The notes beneath the pieces were generated by a model. It saw only the letters and a list, made by a program, of their open reading frames with translations, was not told the origin of the DNA and searched no databases. Positions 54,201-62,085 of a DNA stretch of 64,000 nucleotides are shown here, piece by piece. A program made the position numbers and the translations under genes. The stretch is taken from positions 248,001 through 312,000 of the forward strand of contig NZ_QTJX01000001.1 of NCBI RefSeq assembly GCF_003382275.1, written 5' to 3'. The stretch is from Flagellimonas nanhaiensis (GTDB lineage: Bacteria > Bacteroidota > Bacteroidia > Flavobacteriales > Flavobacteriaceae). The number at the start of each line of letters is the position of its first letter. Positions within the stretch are counted from its first letter, which is position 1.

Positions 54201-54593
54201 AAAGCACTGCATTTCCAAACTGACACTTTTGCTTCTGTTTACATTGAAAATTTGGGCGACGGAGGGTTCAAGCTAACAGAACTTCCAACAATGGCACAAT
54301 TATCAAATATAAATGATGTATTGGTAGATGACATCAATGGAGATGGCTTTTTAGATGCACTCTGCGTAGGAAACCTATATGTTTCCGAAATAGAGACACC
54401 CAGGAATGATGCTGGAATTGGGGCATTATTACTTGGTGATGGCCGTGGAGGTTTTACCATGCAACACCATTCCAGTAGCGGTTTCTTTGCGCCGGGAGAT
54501 GCCAAGAAAATTGTAAAGATGAAGCATAACAACAAACCAATCTTGGCTGTTGCCAACAACGACGACCTATTGCAAATTTTTAAATGGAAGTAA
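51255..54593 (+). CDS. FG-GAP/VCBS repeat protein with ASPIC/UnbV domain
   Basis: A 1112-residue secreted protein (signal peptide to about residue 27). A first beta-propeller of FG-GAP/VCBS repeats (about 60-510) carries calcium-binding loops such as DFNNDGLQD, DVNNDGHLD and DLDNDGDLD. An ASPIC/UnbV domain (about 523-605, with VRGIYSTSEPYVHFGLG and DSLVIVWPN) follows, then a second propeller (about 640-1110, with DVNNDGLDD and DYDADGDLD). Such CRTAC1-like proteins often lie next to SusCD in marine Bacteroidota; a role in binding glycan or cell surfaces is an inference. Gene order (susC, susD, this, GH92) places it in the glycan locus. Confidence 0.85.
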   Translation: MKSNRLRLHYIISVLVIGLFSNFTNSNTPDPKTRFTLLTSAHTGIDFSNKIFEAPQHSILKYANFYGGAGVGIGDFNNDGLQDIFFAGNLVPDRLYLNKGGLEFEDITKKAGILDDGGWSTGVTLADVNNDGHLDIYVSRELYDEKPEWRTNLLYINNGDGSFSEQAEKWGVADDQRTRHATFLDYDKDGLLDLFLLTQPPNPGSLSAYMGTELLKPEYHLKLFKNKGTGFVDVTEKSGLKKTGFPNAASASDINNDGWPDIYVANDFYAPDFLFINNQDGTFTNIANEALPHMSYYSMGVDVADINNDELLDIFVLDMVAEDNFRLKSNMSGMDRQSFWDVYNQGGHYQYMYNALQLNNGNNTFSDIAQFTGMAATDWSWSNLIADFDNDGLKDVYVTNGLLRDIRNTDADKAVAAYLNQTRFDWLKKHPDGGGLNNIFDIIDLKEVVKLLPSQPLQNYVFKNNGDLNFKKVMEEWGLEQKSFSNGSAYGDLDNDGDLDLVVNNINAEAFIYRNNSEEISSSNYLRISLKSKGGEPIHGTRAKLYTGGQVQMIEATNVRGIYSTSEPYVHFGLGSHAEADSLVIVWPNQKKSTITNVKANQLLEVNYEESNGNAKISEDKKKLLVDVTHDFGLKYKHEENIFDDYDIQVLLPHKLSQMGPALSIGDVNNDGLDDVFIGGATGKSAALFVQQPSGEYIQSNGGLWTNEAPYEDVDALFLDVDGDGSQDLYVVSGGNKYSMYDLHYVDRLYLNDGNGNFKKGAIVDVDRVSGSKVVAADYDADGDLDVFVGGRHNPHDYPSPTTSTLYVNTNGQLVNSNEQNAPGLKDLGMVTDAVWLDYDQDNDLDLVVSGEWMPITIFSNEGGVLAQVSVPSLQRTRGWWFSLEKGDFDGDGDEDMIAGNLGLNYKYKTSTEAPFDIYYEDFDNNGRRDIVLGYYNDEKHYPLRGFSCSSEQIPGLKKQIKKYDIFADMEIDEVYGASNLKKALHFQTDTFASVYIENLGDGGFKLTELPTMAQLSNINDVLVDDINGDGFLDALCVGNLYVSEIETPRNDAGIGALLLGDGRGGFTMQHHSSSGFFAPGDAKKIVKMKHNNKPILAVANNDDLLQIFKWK

Positions 54594-54639
54594 ATCAAGT
54601 TGTTTGGCATTTCATTTTGATTAAAAGATAATAACCAAC

Positions 54640-56895
54640 ATGTTCCAAATGAAAAACACGAATTACCTAAAAGAAAAATTAATGACCACAATGGCTTTGA
54701 CATTGTTGGTTTTGTGTTTTTCATGTAAGAAGGAACAACCCAAAGATACTGCCGAGAGAGTCCTGTCCTATGTGGATCCTTTTATTGGAACCGGAGGGCA
54801 CGGGCATACTTTTCCTGGTGCCGTGGCACCTTTTGGGATGGTGCAACCTAGTCCAGATAATGGCCGGGGAGGATGGGATTGGTGTTCAGGATATCATATT
54901 ACAGATTCCCTGATTACCGGATTTGCCCAGTTGCATTTGAGCGGAACGGGGATTGGCGACCTAGCTGACCTTCTTTTAATGCCCACCGCCAAAGCTGTAG
55001 ATTTGGAACTTTTTGGTAAATCCAGGGACAGTCTACCATACGTTTCACAATTTACCCATGATGATGAGGTGGCATCCCCGGGATACTACAGTGTCTTATT
55101 AAAAGATTCAAATATCAAGGTTGAGCTTACTGCCAATGAATATGTAGCTCTTCATAAATATACCTATCCAACAGGAGTTGAACCTTCTTTTATTATGGAT
55201 TTGGGATATGCTGTCAATTGGGACAAACCTTTGGAAAGTCATATCACCTTGGAAAATGAGAAATTAGTGGTCGGATACCGCCATAGCACAGGATGGGCCA
55301 AAAATCAAAAATTGTTTTTTGCGATAGAATCCTCTGAGCCACTTTCCATAAAAAGATTTGTTGCAGACTCCAAAGAAGCTACTGAATCCAATGACATTTC
55401 TGGAGTAAAGACTGGTGCGCAGTTTTTTATAGACCCCAATACTTCTGTTGTTGAATTAAAAATAGCCGTATCATCAGTAAGCATTGAAAATGCCAAGGAA
55501 AACCTGAATGCAAAGGGCAAGGGTACATTTGAGGAAACTCGTACCAAAACTGAGAAAAAATGGGAATCGGTGCTATCCAAAATTAAAGTGGAAACCCCTG
55601 TAGATTCACTAAAAACTATTTTTTACACCGCACTGTACCACACCCATGTGGCTCCGTCATTGTTTAGTGATGTCAATGGTGAGTTCAGACTTCAAAACGA
55701 TAGTATAGCCAGGATTTCAAAAGGGCATGTGTATTCAACCTTATCCCTATGGGATACTTTCCGTGCAGAGAACCCATTACTTAATATTTTACAACCGGAG
55801 GTTTCCAACGATGTTGTCCTTTCAATGCTGGCCTATTATGATGAACAGGGAAGATTGCCAGTTTGGACCCTCTATGGTAATGAGACCAATACCATGACTG
55901 GGAATCACGGTGTTTCAGTTTTGGTGGATTCGTATTTAAAAGGACTCAGCGATTATGATGCGGAAAAGGCGTACGAAGCGGCCAAAGAAACCATGATGAG
56001 GGATGAGCGTGGCTTGGCCCCCTATAAAGAATTCGGTTATATCCCTTTTGATAAACTGGATGAGTCCGTCACTATAAGTCTGGAATTTGCCTACAATGAC
56101 TGGTGTATTGCCCAAATGGCAAAAGCTCTGGGAAAAGACGAAGATTACAACTATTTCCTTGAGCGTTCCAAGGCATACCAGTACTTGTTCGACAAAAACA
56201 CTGGATTTATGAGGGGAAAATCTTCTGATGGAGACAATTGGCGGACCCCTTTTGATCCCAAGTACTCCAATCACAGGGAACATACCGATTACACGGAAGG
56301 AAACGCATGGCAACATAGTTGGTTTGTGTTGCATGATGTTCAGGATTTTATAAACCTACATGGTGGAAATGAGCCTTTTGCCCAAAAACTAGAGCAGCTT
56401 TTTACTGAAAGCTCCGAAATAACCGGGGAGAACACCTCTGCGGATATATCTGGATTAATTGGTCAATATGCCCATGGAAATGAACCGAGTCATCACATAG
56501 CCTACATGTTCAACAAGGCCGATATGCCTGGGAAGACACAATATTGGGTTCGAGAGATTTTGGACACTCAATACAGTGTTCAACCTGATGGATTGAGTGG
56601 TAACGAAGATTGTGGGCAGATGTCCGCGTGGTATGTTTTTAGTTCCATTGGACTTTATCCAATGAATCCGGCTTCTGGGCAATATGAATTTGGCAGCCCC
56701 ATTTTCGAAAAAACCACCATTTCACTAGACGCGGACAAGTCGTTTGTGATAACGGCTCCAAACACATCATCAATCAACAAATACATACAATCAGTTAAAC
56801 TAAATGGAAAACAACTGGACCGAACTTATATCACCCACAAAGAGCTTATGAATGGAGGTACTTTGGAGTTTGAAATGGGTTCGGATCCACAATAA
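54640..56895 (+). CDS. GH92 family alpha-mannosidase, lipoprotein (first copy)
   Basis: A 751-residue calcium-dependent exo-alpha-mannosidase of family GH92. It has a lipoprotein-type signal (MALTLLVLCFSC). The start YVDPFIGTGGHGHTFPGA is the family N-terminus. The motifs YTEGNAWQHSW (about 550-560, with the Glu that by position fits the proposed general acid), HGNEPSHHIAY (about 610-620) and GNEDCGQMSAW (about 651-661) are intact. GH92 enzymes remove alpha-1,2/1,3/1,4/1,6-mannose with inversion; the linkage cleaved here cannot be told from sequence. Starts at the ATG at 54640, though the ATG at 54649 is equally possible. Confidence 0.93.
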   Translation: MFQMKNTNYLKEKLMTTMALTLLVLCFSCKKEQPKDTAERVLSYVDPFIGTGGHGHTFPGAVAPFGMVQPSPDNGRGGWDWCSGYHITDSLITGFAQLHLSGTGIGDLADLLLMPTAKAVDLELFGKSRDSLPYVSQFTHDDEVASPGYYSVLLKDSNIKVELTANEYVALHKYTYPTGVEPSFIMDLGYAVNWDKPLESHITLENEKLVVGYRHSTGWAKNQKLFFAIESSEPLSIKRFVADSKEATESNDISGVKTGAQFFIDPNTSVVELKIAVSSVSIENAKENLNAKGKGTFEETRTKTEKKWESVLSKIKVETPVDSLKTIFYTALYHTHVAPSLFSDVNGEFRLQNDSIARISKGHVYSTLSLWDTFRAENPLLNILQPEVSNDVVLSMLAYYDEQGRLPVWTLYGNETNTMTGNHGVSVLVDSYLKGLSDYDAEKAYEAAKETMMRDERGLAPYKEFGYIPFDKLDESVTISLEFAYNDWCIAQMAKALGKDEDYNYFLERSKAYQYLFDKNTGFMRGKSSDGDNWRTPFDPKYSNHREHTDYTEGNAWQHSWFVLHDVQDFINLHGGNEPFAQKLEQLFTESSEITGENTSADISGLIGQYAHGNEPSHHIAYMFNKADMPGKTQYWVREILDTQYSVQPDGLSGNEDCGQMSAWYVFSSIGLYPMNPASGQYEFGSPIFEKTTISLDADKSFVITAPNTSSINKYIQSVKLNGKQLDRTYITHKELMNGGTLEFEMGSDPQ

Positions 56896-56920
56896 GGACA
56901 TAATAGCGGCCAAATAATTT

Positions 56921-58798
56921 ATGGAAATAGTAGATGTTTCAATCATCGTAGCCTATGTTTTGCTGACACTCTTTGTCGGAATTTGGGTTTCCAAAAGGGC
57001 CTCCCAAGGACTTGAATCGTACTTTTTAGGAGGCAACAACATCAAATGGTACTACCTGGGTCTAAGCAATGGGTCAGGTATGTTCGATGTTTCCGGAACA
57101 GCTTGGATGGTCGGCATTCTTTTCCTTTACGGAGCCAAAAGCTTTATGTTTATGTGGCTTTGGCCCGTATGGAACCAGATTTTTGTGATGATGTTCTTGG
57201 CCGTCTGGATTCGAAGGTCCAATATCATGACCGGGTCCGAATGGATATTGACTCGTTTTGGGGATGGAAAAGCCGGAAGGGCTTCCCACCTTATTATCGC
57301 GGTTTTTGCCATTATATCCACTATTGGTTTTATAGCATACTTTTTTGAAGGAGTAGGCAAGTTCATGGCCATTATTCTACCTTGGAACATCCCTTTGGAA
57401 TTTGGAGATGTTTTACTTCTTACTTCTGAACAATCCTATGCGCTGATCATTATTTTCCTGACCACCCTTTATACTATTAAAGGGGGAATGTTCTCTGTGG
57501 TGGCCACAGAGGTTTTGCAATATATAATTATGGTTGTGGCAGGAATTCTTGTTGCAGGATACGCCTTTTTTACCATCAGTGATATCGAAATAAACTCCAT
57601 AATATCTGAAGAATGGAAAAATATATTCTTTGCCACTGAACTTGGGCCACATTGGAGCTCAAAATTTCAGGCGTTTAATGATTTGATAGATACGGAAGGT
57701 TACAAAATGTTTGGTGCATTTATTGGAATGTCACTTTTCAAAGGTTTTTTTGCGAGTATCGCCGGACCGGTTCCAAGTTTTGACTTCCAACGGATACTTT
57801 CTACCAGAACCGTTAAAGAGTCAGCCTATATGAGCGGATTTACCAATTTGGTACTGTATATCCCCAGATATTTACTCATTGCGGGAATTGTGGTCATTGC
57901 TTTGGTGGTTCTAGCCCCAGAAATGAGTGCAAACCCTAGCTTGGTGGGAGACGATTTGGAAATTATACTTCCAAAAGTTATCAATCATCATATTCCAATT
58001 GGTGTAAAAGGACTTTTATTGGCTGGACTTTTGGCAGCTTTTATGTCTACCTTTTCAGCTTTTGTAAACTCGGGCCCGGCATATATTGTCAACGATATAT
58101 ATAAAAAATATTTTAAGCCTGAGGCTTCCAACAAGCACTATATCAAAGCAAGCCATTTAGCCTCTTTTGTAGTGGTCGGACTTGGAGTTTTTATGGGGTT
58201 TTTTGCTGAATCCATTAACTCGCTAACACTTTGGATAACAAGTGCCTTATACGGTGGTTATGTTGCTGCCAACTTTTTAAAATGGGTTTGGTGGCGCTTT
58301 AATGGTTGGGGATACTTTTGGGGAATGCTGGCCGGTTTACTGGTGGCTACCTTTCAATTTGTACTGGATCAGAATAAAACCGGATTTACACAAGACACTG
58401 TGCTCTATGAAGTTTCAAACATGCACGTGATCTATCTATTTCCATTGATTTTTGGCTTTTCGCTATTGGGATCGATTTTAGGGACTTATTTTACCCAACC
58501 CACCGATATGAAAGTGCTGAAATCATTCTATAAGAATGTAAAACCCTGGGGCTGGTGGAAACCGGTGTATGATGACATCAAAACAGAGGATAGTTCTTTT
58601 GAGAAGAATGATAATTTCTGGTTTGACATGATGAATTGTGCCATGGGTATAATATGGCAATCAAGTATGATTCTATTGCCTATCTATTTGTTGATACGCG
58701 ATTACCCAAAAACCATTTTCACCTTGATTGTTTTCATTGTCACGTCCATTATCCTAAAGTATACCTGGTTGGACAAAGTCAAGAAAATACCAAACTAG
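56921..58798 (+). CDS. Sodium:solute symporter (SSS family)
   Basis: A 625-residue inner-membrane protein with about 13-14 helices, related to SGLT-type sodium/sugar symporters. It begins VDVSIIVAYVLLTLFVGIWV, has the GGNNIKWYYLGLSNGSGMFD segment of the sodium site region, the GKFMAIILPW and FASIAGPVPSFDFQRILSTR segments, and a long cytoplasmic loop near its C-terminal end (KPWGWWKPVYDD). Placement between GH92 and GH130 suggests it imports mannose or a mannosyl disaccharide released in the periplasm. The substrate is not proven. Confidence 0.9.
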   Translation: MEIVDVSIIVAYVLLTLFVGIWVSKRASQGLESYFLGGNNIKWYYLGLSNGSGMFDVSGTAWMVGILFLYGAKSFMFMWLWPVWNQIFVMMFLAVWIRRSNIMTGSEWILTRFGDGKAGRASHLIIAVFAIISTIGFIAYFFEGVGKFMAIILPWNIPLEFGDVLLLTSEQSYALIIIFLTTLYTIKGGMFSVVATEVLQYIIMVVAGILVAGYAFFTISDIEINSIISEEWKNIFFATELGPHWSSKFQAFNDLIDTEGYKMFGAFIGMSLFKGFFASIAGPVPSFDFQRILSTRTVKESAYMSGFTNLVLYIPRYLLIAGIVVIALVVLAPEMSANPSLVGDDLEIILPKVINHHIPIGVKGLLLAGLLAAFMSTFSAFVNSGPAYIVNDIYKKYFKPEASNKHYIKASHLASFVVVGLGVFMGFFAESINSLTLWITSALYGGYVAANFLKWVWWRFNGWGYFWGMLAGLLVATFQFVLDQNKTGFTQDTVLYEVSNMHVIYLFPLIFGFSLLGSILGTYFTQPTDMKVLKSFYKNVKPWGWWKPVYDDIKTEDSSFEKNDNFWFDMMNCAMGIIWQSSMILLPIYLLIRDYPKTIFTLIVFIVTSIILKYTWLDKVKKIPN

Positions 58799-58828
58799 TA
58801 GTAAGAATTTAATAGAGCAAAAACAATA

Positions 58829-59800
58829 ATGGCAAGCATTCATATTCCCTGGCAAGAAAGACCAAAAGACTGTAAAGATATTCTTTGGAGGCACACCGAC
58901 AATCCCATTATTGAGCGTGATGCCATACCCTCTTCCAATAGTATCTTCAACAGTGCTGTTGTACCTTTTCAGGATGGTTTTGCAGGAGTCTTTAGGTGCG
59001 ACAACAAAGCCGTACAGATGAATATTTTTGCGGGATTCAGTAAAAACGGCCTGGATTGGGAAATAGAACATGACCCTATCAAATTCAAAGAAGGGAACAC
59101 CCAAATGATCCAATCGGATTATAAGTACGATCCAAGGGTAACCTTTATTGAGGACAGGTATTGGATTAGTTGGTGCAATGGATATCATGGCCCAACCATA
59201 GGAATAGGATATACTTTTGACTTTAAGGAGTTTTTTCAATGTGAGAATGCCTTTTTGCCATTTAATAGAAACGGCGTACTGTTCCCACAAAAAATAGATG
59301 GAAAATATGCCATGTTGAGTCGGCCTAGCGATAATGGACATACTCAATTTGGCGACATATACATTAGCTATAGCCCAGACATGAAGTATTGGGGAGAACA
59401 CCGATGTGTAATGAAAACAACTCCATTTGAGCTCAGTGCATGGCAATGTGCCAAAATTGGGGCAGGACCAGTGCCTATATTGGTCAATGAAGGCTGGTTG
59501 ATGTTTTATCATGGAGTGATAAATACCTGCAATGGGTTCAGATATTCTATGGGAGCGGCAATTCTCGATAGAGATAATCCCGATCAGGTAAAGTATCGGA
59601 CACAGCCCTACTTGTTGTCTCCACAGACACAATATGAATGTGTGGGAGATGTGCCCAATGTTGTCTTTCCGTGCGCAGCCTTACATTCAGAAGAAGAGGA
59701 CAGAGTGGCCGTGTATTATGGTGCCGCCGATACCGTTACGGCTGTTGCCTATGGACGACTTTCTGAAATAGTAAAATTCACTATTGAAAATAGTATATAA
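58829..59800 (+). CDS. GH130 beta-mannoside phosphorylase
   Basis: A 323-residue enzyme of family GH130, without signal peptide, so cytoplasmic. The five-bladed propeller is recognisable by [24 protein letters not shown] with the proton-donor Asp (about residue 101), [28 protein letters not shown] and VPNVVFPCA. These enzymes cleave beta-mannosides with phosphate to give mannose-1-phosphate. The N-glycan group acts on Man-beta-1,4-GlcNAc; the neighbouring GH92 genes make that the best guess, while mannosyl-glucose or mannan-derived substrates remain possible. The gene lies between the symporter and the second GH92 with 30-base gaps. Confidence 0.88.
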   Translation: MASIHIPWQERPKDCKDILWRHTDNPIIERDAIPSSNSIFNSAVVPFQDGFAGVFRCDNKAVQMNIFAGFSKNGLDWEIEHDPIKFKEGNTQMIQSDYKYDPRVTFIEDRYWISWCNGYHGPTIGIGYTFDFKEFFQCENAFLPFNRNGVLFPQKIDGKYAMLSRPSDNGHTQFGDIYISYSPDMKYWGEHRCVMKTTPFELSAWQCAKIGAGPVPILVNEGWLMFYHGVINTCNGFRYSMGAAILDRDNPDQVKYRTQPYLLSPQTQYECVGDVPNVVFPCAALHSEEEDRVAVYYGAADTVTAVAYGRLSEIVKFTIENSI

Positions 59801-59833
59801 CACTATCTGTAATGATGGAATGATACCTGGATA

Positions 59834-62083
59834 ATGATAAGATATGTAGTTCTAATAGGAATGTTGTCCTTGGTTTTGTCTTGTAAAGATGGAGCCGATA
59901 AGAATAGTGCTGCAGAAACCCTATCCAGTTATGTAAATCCGTTTATCGGAACAGACGGTCCTGGCAATACCTATCCAGGTGCCACATCACCCTTTGGAAT
60001 GGTGCAGCTGAGTCCGGATATTGGAATTCCCGGATGGGATAGGATTGCAGGATACTATTATAAGGATTCAATTATAACCGGTTTTTCTCATACGCATTTG
60101 ACAGGTACCGGAGCAGGAGACCTGTATGATATTTTGGTCATGCCTGTTAATAATCGTTTTTCAGAACGAATAGAAGCAAATAACCATAAACCCTTTTCTC
60201 ATTTTGATCATAATCGTGAGGGAGCTTCACCAGGGTATTATTGGGTAGATTTGGTTGATTTCGGAATTAAGGCCGAGATGACTGCTACTCCAAGAGTTGG
60301 GGTCCATCGATATACTTTTCCAAAGGCTGAGGATTCCAAGATACATGTAGATTTAGGGTATTCGTTGAACTGGGATAAGCCTACGGACACCCATATTGAA
60401 GTGGTCAATGATTCGGTAATTAGAGGTCATCGTTTTTCCACAGGTTGGGCAAGGAACCAACGACTGTTTTTTGAAATGCAGTTTTCCAAACCGTTCCAAG
60501 ATTTTAGTTTAACTGAAAATGGGAATGCCGATTCCAAGATTGTCTTGGATTTTGAAACCCATGAAGGAGAACAGATAACCCTGAAGACAGGATTGTCCTC
60601 CGCCAATGTTGAGGGAGCCGCTAAAGCTATAGCTGTTGAAGCAAAAGGTAGTTTTGACACTATTCGCGAAAGAACCGAAAAGCTATGGGAAAATGAGCTT
60701 CAAAAAATAATAATATCAACAAAAAATAAGGACCAAAAGGCTGTTTTTTATTCAATGTTGTACCAATCTATGTTGGCTCCTACCTTGTACAGTGATGTTA
60801 ACGGAGCGTACAAAATGGCAAATGATGTGAATGGATTGTTCAAAAATCCCAATGATACGATTGCAATGGCCAGGGGATTTAATCGATACGATACTTTTTC
60901 CCTTTGGGATACCTACCGTGCAGCACATCCCTTGTATACCATTGTTCAGCCGGAAAGAGTTTCTGATATGGTGAAATCGTTGTTGGCGCATTATTTGGAA
61001 ACTGGCATTCTTCCCGTATGGTCCATGCAAGGCAGTGAAACCAACATGATGATCGGGTACCATGCAGTTCCGGTCATTGTTGATGCCTATTTCAAAGGAT
61101 TTGAATTTGATGCCGAACTGGCGTACAAAGCATGCAAACAAAGTGCCATGGTCAATGAGCGCAATATTGGTGAGTACATGGAAAAAGGATACATTTCAGT
61201 GGATGAACACCACGAGAATTGGTCTGTTTCCAAGACTTTGGAGTATGCCTATGACGATTGGTGCATCGCCATGTTTGCCAAAGATTTGGGCAAACAAGAG
61301 GACTTTGAATATTTTTTGAATCGGTCCAAGAATTGGAAGAACCTTTACAATACCAAAAACACTTGGTTACAGCCCAAAAACTCCCAGGATGGATTCATCT
61401 ATCCCTTTATTCCTAAAGAATACACCCCGTATTTCTGCGAGAGCAATGCATGGCAATATTATTGGTCCGTTCAACAAGATATCCCTGGACTCATAGAAGC
61501 CACCGGGGGTCCTGAAAGGTTTACTCAAAAGCTGGATTCAATGTTTAGCTTAAAACCTGTTGAAGGAGACAAACTTCCAATTTTCAGCACAGGCATGATA
61601 GGGCAATATGCCCATGGAAACGAACCTAGCCATCATGTGGCCTATTTATATAATTATGTAGGGCAGCCTTCAAAAACCCAAGAACTTGTCAAAAAAATCA
61701 GGGAAGAACAATATCGGAACGAACCCAATGGACATTGTGGAAACGAAGACTGTGGCCAAATGTCATCATGGTTTATTCTAAGTGCATTGGGAATCTATCC
61801 GGTAAATCCGGCTCAAGGTATTTTGGACCTTGGTGCGCCTATGTTCGAAGAGGCCACAATAACGCTTCCCAAGGGCAGGAGTTTTACTATAAAAGGTCAG
61901 AACCTAAACGACCAGAATAAATATGTAAAAGCGGTTTATCTAAATGAAAAGCGACTGGACCGTTGGTTTATTACCTATGACGAAATAATGGAAGGAGGCA
62001 CATTGGTTTTTGAAATGACAAACCTTCCAGTTGATAATGAGGGAATTGATCACCTACTTCCCGAACCGAACAAAGTATATTGA
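59834..62083 (+). CDS. GH92 family alpha-mannosidase, lipoprotein (second copy)
   Basis: A 749-residue GH92 enzyme with lipoprotein signal (MIRYVVLIGMLSLVLSC, Cys17) and N-terminal YVNPFIGTDGPGNTYPGA. The motifs CESNAWQYYW (about 534-543, with the Glu kept), HGNEPSHHVAY (about 593-603) and GNEDCGQMSSW (about 635-645) are intact, so it should be active. It differs from the first copy across its length, which suggests a different mannose linkage. The third GH92 starts two bases after its stop. Confidence 0.93.
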   Translation: MIRYVVLIGMLSLVLSCKDGADKNSAAETLSSYVNPFIGTDGPGNTYPGATSPFGMVQLSPDIGIPGWDRIAGYYYKDSIITGFSHTHLTGTGAGDLYDILVMPVNNRFSERIEANNHKPFSHFDHNREGASPGYYWVDLVDFGIKAEMTATPRVGVHRYTFPKAEDSKIHVDLGYSLNWDKPTDTHIEVVNDSVIRGHRFSTGWARNQRLFFEMQFSKPFQDFSLTENGNADSKIVLDFETHEGEQITLKTGLSSANVEGAAKAIAVEAKGSFDTIRERTEKLWENELQKIIISTKNKDQKAVFYSMLYQSMLAPTLYSDVNGAYKMANDVNGLFKNPNDTIAMARGFNRYDTFSLWDTYRAAHPLYTIVQPERVSDMVKSLLAHYLETGILPVWSMQGSETNMMIGYHAVPVIVDAYFKGFEFDAELAYKACKQSAMVNERNIGEYMEKGYISVDEHHENWSVSKTLEYAYDDWCIAMFAKDLGKQEDFEYFLNRSKNWKNLYNTKNTWLQPKNSQDGFIYPFIPKEYTPYFCESNAWQYYWSVQQDIPGLIEATGGPERFTQKLDSMFSLKPVEGDKLPIFSTGMIGQYAHGNEPSHHVAYLYNYVGQPSKTQELVKKIREEQYRNEPNGHCGNEDCGQMSSWFILSALGIYPVNPAQGILDLGAPMFEEATITLPKGRSFTIKGQNLNDQNKYVKAVYLNEKRLDRWFITYDEIMEGGTLVFEMTNLPVDNEGIDHLLPEPNKVY

Positions 62084-62085
62084 AA

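Noticed and set aside
58754..59632. A 292-codon open frame on the minus strand opposite the GH130 gene
   Set aside because: The plus strand encodes a complete GH130 protein with intact motifs in proper operon context; the antisense frame has no recognisable domain and arises from codon bias.
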